From Branchiostoma floridae (taxonomy: Eukaryota; Chordata; Leptocardii; Amphioxiformes; Branchiostomatidae): a DNA stretch of 64,000 nucleotides. Shown here in pieces: positions 10,531 through 22,500 of this stretch. How positions within the stretch are numbered: the stretch's first letter is position 1; every line of letters begins with the position of its first letter. Location of the stretch: NCBI RefSeq assembly GCF_000003815.2, contig NC_049988.1:7699776-7763775 (forward strand), written 5' to 3'. Below the pieces are notes generated by a model. The model did not search any database. It saw only the letters and a list, made by a program, of their open reading frames with translations, and was not told the origin of the DNA. Position numbers and translations under genes: made by a program.

Positions 10531-13500
10531 CTGTGTACAACACAAAGAAAGATACATTAGAAATCTTAACATTTAGAAATTGTTCAACATCTTACTTCTT
10601 TGACTAAGAGAAATACAGTAAACCTGTACAAGTCACCACCTCTACAAAAGAGCCACCTAAAAATTAACCAATTTTTGGCAATTCATAGAGTCTAATATTA
10701 TATTTCCTATTCACACAACCATTAGGATCCTGCCTATACTGATCTTTGTACATTGTATAGATTGTATGTGTTCCTGTGTATCAAGTTTTTGTCATGTTTG
10801 TTGATAAAGACCACAGGAAGAGTAGCTTCAATGTACTCCATTGTATGCTAATTGTGGATCTTAATAAAGTCAAAGTCAAAGTATACTAGTGACCACCTAT
10901 CCACATAGAATACATGTAAGATACACATGTACAAGATTGGCTACTGTGCTGTATTCACATTTCCTGAAGCAAAATTTCCAATCTCATAGTACACCACAGA
11001 GGTCAGTGCCACCTATAAGTGAAATATGTGGTAGTTAAATGGAACAAGGATTTCTATTTGCCTGGTTTGCCTTCTATCAACCTTGAGAGAGGGTTATCAT
11101 AAAACCTTTCAGTTTGTCTCCTCATTCACCCACGGGTCAGACCACATCAGTAGGAAATCACTGCAATTTACTGTGCACTATTCCATTACATATGGGGCTG
11201 GTATATAGATTTAGTAATCATGGTATACGGCAATGCAATATAAATGCAAACATGGCAAGGTAAGCCTAAAATTTGCCGTCGTATTGTTTCTACTGTACTA
11301 TAAGTATAAGTTACATGATATTATATGATATTCTAATAGCAAAACAGCCTACTACAGCATAAGTACAACATAAAAGACTACAAGGCTATGAATTTAAATG
11401 CTCTTCTTGTTGCATTACAGAATATAAAGTGAAAATGACATAACCTACATGTATCACATATCATAAATTCTTCGTAGTTTCCTGCCTCGAAGCAGTTTCA
11501 AGAACCCTCAATGGATAAATGTTGTTTCCAGCCAATGTTTTGTGCTTTATTGTTAACACTATGCAAAATGACTGTCTTATCATTTATGCTGGCATACTGT
11601 AAGATTTGTCATTTTCACTGGCACTCATCTTACAATAGAATGGCTTTACTTCGTGATAGAAAGGGAAAGGAGTACAGTAGTAATGTAATGGAGGAACATA
11701 CAAAATTCAAAAGGTTACAATAGTAAAACTTGCAAAAATAAAACCACTGCAAATATTTGAAGATTTAGAGTGACACAAGAAACATAACCATTACATATTT
11801 ACAAATTCCAAGAAGACGAAAGGTAACCGCATAAAGGTCACCCTAGGTGAGCATACATGACTCATAAGTTTCTTCTGAAATCTAGAAGGACCATCACCTC
11901 CCTAACCATAGGAAGTGTATATGCCAAAGCTCCAGCCAATCTTCAAATCAGCGATGTATGATATACGACCTTGGGCCTGGCCGCGTGACCTTGGCAGGCC
12001 AAGACTGCTGCTTGAAGGCCCGTAATAAACTTGAGAGACCTGAGGAGAAGTTATGGGGTGGCTGGCAGGTTATTGGGTGCTTCCCCCTCACCATGGATCA
12101 CAATTAGATTTGTCTTCATTGAGACCATGGTCCAATGATTTTTTATTACTTCTTTCGGAATTTATTCATTTTGGGAGAATTCTGAATAGAAAATTTGGTT
12201 ATACATGAAATTCAAGTGCAGTGCTTGAACAGACGTAGACATAAGCAGAATGTTGGCATACAGATTTTGATCCCTTATTGATAACTTACAGTTGGTTGTC
12301 CAATCTTACATCATCGCTATTTCAAAGGTAACGCTAGTTCACCTTTATCCACGGGGTAACCTACACCTGTTCTTTTTTTAAAAACTTGGTATTTAGGGAT
12401 ATCAAGTTGTTGGATGGATGGTTTTAAATAGCAATATTTTCCAAATATTGCAGTTTGAAACCACCATTTGTCAACTTAAATACAAAATAGGACACAGGCT
12501 ACTACCCTAGATATAATGGTGAACTAGCGTTACATATTATTATACAGAGCAAAACTGTACATTTCTACCTTTCTTAAATTATTCAGAACAACAGAGTTTG
12601 CATACATTACCTGAAATGTCACATCTGATTGTTATGTTACAGTTTTAAAGGTTACTGTTATAAAAAAAAGTTATGTATTACAGAGGCATTAACATCTTGG
12701 GCTATTTTTATGATTATTGCTGCCTTGAATTGCCTTGTGATGATGACTGAAAACAATTTTGACAAAGTACCATGAAACATATCATAAAATCAATGTATAT
12801 TTCTTCCAAAACATCTGTGTTCTACACCCTTACTTAACACATACTGATTCGGATTTCCTATAAACAACTGACACATAATTAGAAAATTGTTGAAATCCCC
12901 ACAGATGCCAAATAGTAAATTGCCAGACTGTTCAGTAATCTACTATCCATTATCCAATATTTGTTATGTATATGTTCAAAAGAATAAAACAATCCATTTT
13001 GCATCAGTTTCAATAAAAAATGTCATTTTCTACACTAATGAAAAACATTAAACAAAATCCTGAGAGTGGTCTGACAGCCTTGGGAAACAGATAAACCTGA
13101 AAATTGGACGATCGATTGAGCTGGTGCTCATTAAAATTCACTTTCCCTTTGGGTCTGCAAAACTTTTATTATTCAATTTATTGCACTGGACTGTACTGCT
13201 TCACAAAGTAATACTTCCTCGAGTCGAGATGCAATATTGTCCAGACTTCTGAAGAAACTTCTAACAGTCAAGCTTTAACTTCTACTAAAACTTTCTACCA
13301 CAAATCTTAATCCTGAAAATACTACCCTGAAGTTACATTGAACAATCAACTGTGCCATCTGCATTTTCCTCATTACTGAAAATAGCTGAAACAACCCAAA
13401 GGCCAGTACTTTATTGGAAGTGTGGGAGAACTGGAACAGATAACGACTGTTATGTGTGTGTGCAAAGCAATGTAAGGGAGGCACTCTTCTAACCCTGACC

Positions 13501-16500
13501 TTGAAATCTCCATTGCTCATTACTCACGATCAATACTTCAGCTTAGCTACAGTTCAGCTTTTGAAATCTCTAAATGGAAGGCTCAGCTCCGTATATTCCT
13601 CAAAATCAATATGTCACAAATGTACATTGCAATAATTGCCTAGCAATTCTCCAAAATTTTGGATACTACAATTGTGCTTGGTACTTTGGTTATCACGTCC
13701 AGTACCGGGTTACTAAAATTGTGGTAATCCAACAATGCTGATCAAACAAAAATATTCCTATCTTCTCATAAATGAGACTGGAGACTAGTTACAAGAAATT
13801 GAAATATTGTTTGCTCTATACCCTTCTTTATATTCTAAATTGTACCTTACCAAACCTCTCTTGTCTATCTTACAAATGTACAAATGTAGTTGCCCACTAC
13901 TGGTACTCTTTCATTTTCGTATCCTACTAGAAAATGGTACATGCCGTCATGAAAGGCTTTTCAATTTCATACAACCCTGAGGGAATGGCCCAACCTCAAA
14001 ATGACTGGTTCTAAATCTTATTCATATATCAGTTTCTCCTCGCACTAAATCCCGCGGGGCAAGCCACCGTTTTATTGCCTGAGACAATATGGCAGGCGAG
14101 ATAGGGCGCTCTCTCGGTTCAATGATCCGGAGATATATCCCGCTTAGTACCAGGTGCCATTAAGGGTGATTTATCTAATCATAATCCAGGCATGCGAGCG
14201 GCTCTTCCAACAAAACTGTTGCATACGAAAGCTGGAGTGCAGACAGCAATTTGCGATAATTGCTCCATTCCCTGTTATGGGCAGTGATACAGCAACACCA
14301 CACTCATATAATAACAAAATTGATCAAAAGCTGCTTCACATGTGAATCGCAAACTGGAAAAATGGTGGGCTTGCACAATAACGCAACCATTTGATCCTAG
14401 CTTTGGAGACAATCTCAGAGTTGATGTATAAGGCCGCTTTACTGCTGCTAAATTGAACGGGCGTTATCAAAGCGAAACGTTATTGGTGACCGCTTGAATG
14501 TGAATCAGGCTCCAGATACGGGTATAAAACGGCACTCAACTGCCGTTCAGTTTTCGACATTAGCACTTCTTTCTCAGAAGGGTCCAAATAACTGGAGACA
14601 ATGAAAGTTTCAACAGTACAATTTTGCTGACTTTTCTGGGCCATCGCACACTGTGTGATATGCAGTTATGAGTTTGGCCATCTTTGTTCTCATATATTTC
14701 TCGCTATTTCCAAAACCTATAACAGTTTTTCATTTGGCAGAGTCACAAATGGTACCGGGAATCGTGCCATGTTTTGATCTCAAGGGAGAAGAGGGTCAAA
14801 ATCTTCCCGAGTGATTCAAATTCTAACATGCTATACAACTTTCTAGCCAGGGGCCATTTCAAAAGTCCCCAAAATCTTGACCAAACTTTATTTGCTAGCT
14901 TCAACACTGTCCATGATTTGTTTGAGAGACAGACTCCACTGTTTATGTGTGACCTGGTGTTGTTAGGAAAGGCATGCTCTATAAAGCACACTTGATGAAT
15001 TACAAATTACTCCATTGGCAGTCAATCACCTTGCTTAATCAGTTGATTACAGGAGGCATATTTACGTTCATCGACATGTGTTCAAACAGAGTGATAAATC
15101 GATGGTTGGTGAGCCACCCTCTCCATACCAATTAGAAGTATTGGTACAAAACCTTTTTTTCTTATTGGACCGGTCCAGAAAAAACGGACCTGCAAAAAAT
15201 CAGTGGACCGGGCTTTGCACCGATTAAAGATGGACAGATCATACCGGCAGGCATTCACATGTTTTGGGGGCTTACTGGTCCACAAGAGCGAAGCAGAGGA
15301 GAGTTGATTCTCATTTTTACAGTCAAACTTGGTCTAAGTTAACAGGGGCAGTAGGGTTCTTTCCACGCCAGTGGAAGTCGGACACCAAATTCCTTTGTAA
15401 TGAAATGGAAGATTGTTTTGAGTATCATTCATTCAAAAGTTTAACAGACAATCAGGTCCAGGTTCAAGTGTGGGCCTGGACTTTGTGCTCTGGACCTGGA
15501 CCGTTCCTGTACCTGCATTTTCTGTACTGGTACCCAACCCTAATACCAATCATTGGATCTTCTGTACAATACTTGGACATTTGATGGTAGATAGGTACTG
15601 CGGGTTACTACTAGTGGACTAGCTCCCTGCTGTGGAGGAAACTCCTACCTTACCGAAAACTGTTCCCTACTCTACTCTTAATTGCTTGCACAACTGGGTG
15701 GCCCAAGGGCTATAGACACAGAGATGGGTAACACCCTATACACCAAAAGGTGTAGAAAGGACTTTGGCATTTTAAAACTAAGGTTACGTTACAGTTGGTT
15801 ACTGCTCAGTGCATGGTAAGGAACATTCGTTGATGACTGACTAATAAATGTGATGGCTCATTACAATGTGATTTCACCTCTTCCATGGTTAGTAGAAGCT
15901 CAAAATTGCTACCAGTATATACATTATGTTTTTATTGTTCCTCACTTCTGGGCAAACATATGAACAAACTAACAAAAAGACAGTTGCTGTTGTCACCTTC
16001 TACACAACAGATAACAGCACCTTGCAGAGCACCATTCTTCAGACAGTTCTCAGGGAAATGTTTTACTATTACATTTTTCACCAGATGTTTCAGATGTGCT
16101 TCTCCTGGGTTTTGCATTGATTAATGCGTCCACCCCAGTTTGAAAAATGGCAAACGTTAAGTGTTGTCATTTATAGCACTCCCGGGGGAATGCAGTCCTC
16201 CGTCTAAATGAGCAGTCGGAATAACTTTCCCCGGCGAGAAGTGGGCAATCCAGGTAGGCACGGACAGTAGCGAGTTATCGTTCTACCAGAACGCCAGACT
16301 CGGCGACTCCAGCGGGCCATTACTGTCTTCCGGAGCCACGCTGCCATGTCAGCACGGCGACTACAAATGCACCGTCACACTTTTATGGTGCACTAAAGTT
16401 AATTGAGGAGCGCAGGCTTATCATTACTCACGAAAGGACAGGAAAAAAGGCTAACTTCTATCCAGGGTATTATCCAAGCAGATGCTAGGAAGGCTGACTG

Positions 16501-19500
16501 TAATGTGGTTTTTTCTGTTCTCTGCCTACTGTTACCAAATGTATTGCACTCCCATATTATCCAACTACAGTATGGGTGCAATTTCCAAACCCAAAGATAC
16601 TGTTTTCCATTGGTAGGAATCTCGCCGCCTGTCTTCTGACAATGCTATCATCAGTTTTCTTGTTCATTTGAATGCATATTGCCAGAGCAACTTTCCAGAA
16701 GTATTATACCAACCTTTTTTCAATAGTTTTTATCTATAGGCATTATATAGATACTAGGTGTTTTGGTGTATTTTATGTCATTCTGTGGCAGCATTTGATT
16801 GAGCCATGTGTCTGATACACAAATAAATAGATCAAATCAAGTATTCTGACTAATCAGTTGTTACCCCACCCTACATTATGTGATATTCACACTGTGTGAA
16901 CGTTATAATGGACAAAAGAGACGTGCCATTTATGATGGATAAAATCTAGTACACCACTTATCCCCCAATTTCACCTACTTCCAAAGCCATTCCCATGCAG
17001 AGGCTATAACCTAAATATACTCTGATACAATGAGATAGAAGACATTTATTCGACATTTGGGAAAGACTGCTCTGGTACTTAGCACCCCTTAAGGATCCAT
17101 CCGTCATCAGTAATTGCTTACGTGCATCTTCAAGACATCTTTGTCCAAGAAGTATATCATGTATAAGTGTCTAAGGTGCTAATTTCTTTTCTGGGTTTGA
17201 GCGATGTGATGCTTTGTATCAGCCTAATTAGTTGAAATGATGAAGACTTTGTAAGCTTGGAATGTAGAATCTGTCACTAATGATGACTTGGTTGTTTTAG
17301 AGCCTTCTTAAAGGTACGAATCATTTGTTACCCATACAATGTATTATTGAAGTGTGTGGGCTGACTGTGCTCGATTAAGTTGACAGTCAAGTAAACTTAT
17401 GACACTCTCTCAATTTCTATATTAGTTTCACTTCTGAATTTCTGTGTAACATCGATTGAACACATCTAGGAGTAGCACTGTACAGGCTTTTCATCTGTAC
17501 AATGCTACAGACTGCGGTATTGATGTCAGAGTCAGTGAAAGAACTTTAAATTTGACAGCTGTGACAGAAATTCACCATTACAGAGGGGTGGTCTATCAAA
17601 TTTTACATAGGATTTTCAACTGTCTGCTTCAGCCTACTAGTAACCCATTACAGTAACCCACCAATATTTACTATGATATTAAGTATCATTCAAGAATCTA
17701 GGGAAAGGTTGTAGCTTGACTAAATCAAGATTCTGGAAGCCCTTCCATCAGTCAGGAAGACCAATGAGGCCCTGGCAGCAAGAGACTGTTCAACACAGGC
17801 TACAAAAAGTTGCACTACAGTCAAACCTGTACAAGTGACCACCTTTACATAAGGGCCACCAGGCCAATGTAACCATATATTTCTGGTGTTCCCTTTGAAA
17901 GTTTGTTCACATTGACACAAGCATTAGACTCCTGTCCATGGCAACCACCTGTCCACATTGACCAAATTTTCTTGGCCCCCTGAATGGTCTTCTTGGGCAG
18001 TTCTGATTGTACTAAAGATACACACAAAAGATACACACCTGTTCATGACTGACAGGACTCCTCCCCACAATGGCCAGGTCTGTCACGGTCTTCAAGTCTT
18101 GTCTCAAGTCTGCCTTACAGCCAACCAACAGGATAGGTGCACTGGGGCAGTATTCTCTGACTTCTGGGTGCCACTGGAGGATAGATACAGTTCAAAAGCG
18201 AAGTGTTAATCTCACTGTCGCTGTCTTCGACACTTTATTACAGTGTTCTAACCAGCCTGACATTTTTTTCTGTCCCCTGGATTTTGAATTCCTGTCAAGC
18301 TCCAGAGGCCTCCAAGTGACAGTCCTAGTGGGTCTGGGAAAATTTGAAGTCTGAAACCCTCTGAATCACTATTTCCTGCATTTTGAGGGGCAAATTTTGC
18401 TGGTAGAGTAGACTCAGCTTGCTTCAATCACATCTATTCGAATTTCTGGAGATCTTTGCAAAATTTTTAATTTCTTTAATATCTTTACATCCCGATTTTT
18501 GTCCGTCACAGAGAACGGAATGGGCAAAATTTTTGTCCATCACCGTCAAAGGACGGAAGGACAGATGCTGGTTAGAACCCTGCATCATCATCTTCCATGT
18601 TGGAGACTTGAAGTGCCATCAGTACAAGCAAACTTCTGCTGTCAGAACGTATTGATTTTGTTTTCTTCAGTCTGTAACCTTATCTATGCTAAAGTAGACA
18701 CTTGACACAGCATACATGTATGTATTGATTATGTAGTTTGGCTGCACATAGATAGCTAGATCTTCTGCAAGTGACATTTAGAAAAAGGCAACTGAAATAA
18801 ATATGAAGTTGCGATAAAAGAAATTGTGCTGACCTTTTTGACCACTCCATCTAGAGATTCGGGGGTTCCGATGTCAAAACACGCTAGGATGACGTTACTG
18901 TCGGGATACGATAGGGGGCGCACGTTGTCATAGGCAGTTTGTCCTGCAGAGAAACATAAACATAAACATGCATTCAGATTAATGATGTCAATAAAAGTAC
19001 ATTTGTATGTATATAAGTATGGAACTCAGGTATCTGATTTCTGAATAAAAACAAGGATATTTCCACCTAAACCATAAAACACTGTCACTCTCCCTGTTGC
19101 ATACATCTGCAACTACACGTATGCTTTTATTGCGTATTCATCAACTTAATTTGTATGCATGCTGAAGTAGAAAACGCTCAAACACCCAAGGCCAACATAC
19201 TTTCCTAACCGTTTTACAAACCAAGCAACAGAGGCAACCATCCGACAAACCATCGCTGCTGAAAGCATAACCTTGTTGGAGGTAAAACTCAAGATACAGC
19301 AGAGATAAACCTGGCCTATCACATCTTCCATCACACCCCTTACTGCCATGCCAGCAGTATTCCAAGCATGACTTACATAAGTTACAACCCAGAAAGGCTG
19401 CTACCAACTTTGATCCCAGGCACCACTGATGTAGAATAGATAACATCCCTTCTATTGCGCACCAACAAACGGCTTGACTGTAATATGGGTGGAAGTACAC

Positions 19501-22500
19501 CTTATCTTAATGAATGCAGGAGTGAGTGATATGATAGCTTTTACACCTTTCCTCTTAGGTGTAAGGCCACACCAATGGAAATTTATGTTCCTGGATTCTT
19601 CCAAAAAAAAAAAAAATTCTGTCTTAGAAGAAACAAGTTAAGACATTGTGTTGTTCAACTAGCAATATATGTAATCGTGCACAAGGTTTGGATAGTGAAA
19701 GGTTTCTCAAAAAGTCAAATGTCTTTTCTCCTGGGAAAAAATTATGTTAGAAATAAGAACCAGGATATTATATTATTTGGTAGATCCTGGAAGATAACAA
19801 CTTGATAAGTATCCATCTACTATTATATATGCATAACGATTGGTGCAAATGATAAATGACAACACATTACTGTAATTATAAAAGTACTAGAGTGTACGTA
19901 GCATTAATCATCAGGCAACCGCTATAGAACATGAATTTATATTAATATCATAATGTGTGACTCATTAACAAAGTGAGCAAGAGATCTCCTGTAAACAGCA
20001 GTTGTTCAGATTTGAAAAAAAGGGCCTTTGAAGTTTCAGATTGCCAGATACAATCAATGGCAATATTAGCACTTCATAGCTCCATGGTACAGTGGGTGAG
20101 TGAACAGATAGATACAAGACAACTATGGCGCCATCCTTCTCACCAGAACTGATGGACTCACCACAGTCCAGAGAACACAAGGCGCTCCGACTTGGATAAG
20201 AGGAATCGATCTCACACCACCATAGCTTAAAGGTATACAAATCAATACCTTCTGACACACTTGCCACCTTTGTGACCCCATCCATGATTCATCAGACTCA
20301 GAGTGCTTGTGTATAAAAAGGAGAAAATCGCCTGTCCTGAGTTGGCCTCTCAACTGTCCACAAACTTGTTTAATGGGTTTGGAAATACTGTCTGACAGTG
20401 GACAGTACTCAGAGTGTGACCTTATGTCCCATCGCAGCACAGTATTTCCCATTTATCATTTAACACTTATCATCTACCATTTATCATCTAACTGCAGTTT
20501 GAAAGGAAAGATGTTGGGGAGGGGGGGTTCTGTATCTGTTCCCCATCAGTCCTCAAACACAATTTTCACTGTTTCAAGATAATCATTCAACTTGAAGGCA
20601 TCTTAATAGAACCAGCAAGCACAATGCCTACTTGTGTTGTTAAAAACCCAGAGTGTACTCTTACTAAATTGTAAGATATACAATGATATCCTAGCCTGGG
20701 AACCATCCGGAAAGTAGTTCGCTCCGGCGTTTACTATATACTATATACGGTCGGATGGTACCCAGGCCACATTCAAGAACATTAAGAAACATCTGCACTG
20801 TGTGAGTTCAATACTCATAACACATACATACCTCAATATACCAGGATGTCATAAAACTAGCAATATGTTTTGTTATGACTTAGTGGGAGGTACTGTTACG
20901 CATTTCTACTCAGAGTCATCAGCAGCATTTACTCTGCTTTCACAGCAACACTTTAATTTCCAAACTGCCTCAACAGCTATTAAATAGTGCATGTAATTGA
21001 TGAAGTTGCCTCTTTGCCTTTATTGCGCTGTGTTGCCTACCAACTGCTCGTTTTTCACCTTGCACTTAATATGCTGGCCGTGCATTTTCCAGCAGTGAAC
21101 TTTAAAACATCAGTGCAAAGTTATCAAACATGCCACATGTTTGATGGAGGCAGGTTCTTATCTTTAGAGCACAGTCTAGCTCTTTGACTTCCTATTTTTG
21201 CGAACAATCCTTGCCACGAAGTCCCGATATTCCGTCAAGCTCAACTTTCAAACAACGCTGTCAAAGTTCCACACAATTGATGGAAATGCTTCTTAGCTTT
21301 TATGTACCTTTCCCCCAGCTGACTTTTCTCCTTCCCCTTTTTGTTTTCAACGTACATCCCATAATATGTAGCCGCAGCAGCTTGACAGGATTAGCTTTCA
21401 AACATTCAAGGACTGGTTATCAAGTGTCCCAGATGGCGGGTGGATGTTTAGAATGTGGCTTTGTGTGTTTTTTTATCTTGAGAGAACTGTTTCTTTCTGC
21501 AGCATACCCAAGGGCATGCATGTGACCAGGTTGCATTGTAAACATGTACAATGTGTTATCAAACATCCCACATGTTTCGGTGGTTTATGTTTGGAGACTT
21601 GGAACACCTGTCTGAAATAGATGCTTGATTCTTGATATCGTGTCCTACAGGCTTTCCAATGTGGCATTATGCTCAACATCAACTAATCGTGTCCCTGTGG
21701 TGCAAGCTGTTAGCAACCCCGCCACTTCATATTCATAACATAGATCAACTTCTATGGAGCCAGCATTCAGGGATTCAAGCCCCACTATGCAAGACTTTTT
21801 GGGGTTGCTTCCACTTTTATATTACATAGAGAGCCTCAAACATTAAACTTCTGCATGTTAAAGAACCCAGCACACATATCAAGAAGAGCAGGGATGACAT
21901 GGTGTGATTGGCCAAATTCTTGGCAACATTATAGGCTTGTGATTTCTCAATGAAACAAGAATAAAATTCATCATTTCAATCCTTATCATTTCACTGTTCT
22001 TTTCATCCACCGTCCTCCATCTCCTTTCATTCATTTCCTGCCTTTTCCTCCTTCTCTTTAGCTCCCTCCTTCCTTCCTGTATATAATTTCCTATTTTTCT
22101 TGGATGAAATGTCCTGATGTCCAGTCATGACCAGCACCTGCATGTTGGCTTTCTGTCACATTGACCTTGACAAGTTCAAAGAATTCCTCTCAATAACAAA
22201 GTGGAAATCGTTGCCATGGAAACAGACAGGTGCAAAGGGCAAGAAACAACTGCAGGCATGCAGCTGTTGTGGGGAATTCTTTGTCAACTTTTAAGTGTGA
22301 CAAGAGGGTCGTTTGGTTCACATAAACCCTGCCAGGTGCGTTTCAAGACAATTGTAGATGAGATTTACTAACAGCATCTTATAATATAAATGTCATATAA
22401 CGAATTGGTCAATAACCTGAAGTTGAGAGGAGGCCATCATTTTTTCCATTAAAAGTACTAAACTCATACGACACAACTTCTATATCAAGCTCTACTGCAA

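Larger units (their letters stand above)
10531..18038 (-). other. Rnd intron 4 (7.5 kb)
   Basis: GT..AG intron, phase 0. It holds a LINE fragment nested in another repeat (10615-10934), a palindromic MITE (12328-12533), an isolated core promoter with a peptide-like frame on the plus strand (14482-14995), and a TIR element next to exon 4 (17817-18011). The remainder is unremarkable AT-rich DNA. Confidence 0.85.

Noticed and set aside
10267-10576. Two plus-strand 97-codon frames
   Set aside because: Shadows of Rnd exon 5.
19141-19500. Cys-rich 119-codon minus-strand frame just upstream of Rnd exon 3
   Set aside because: Considered as an alternative exon because of its position. A second overlapping frame is equally open, the Cys content follows from TGT/TGC-rich DNA, and Rnd proteins have nothing inserted here.
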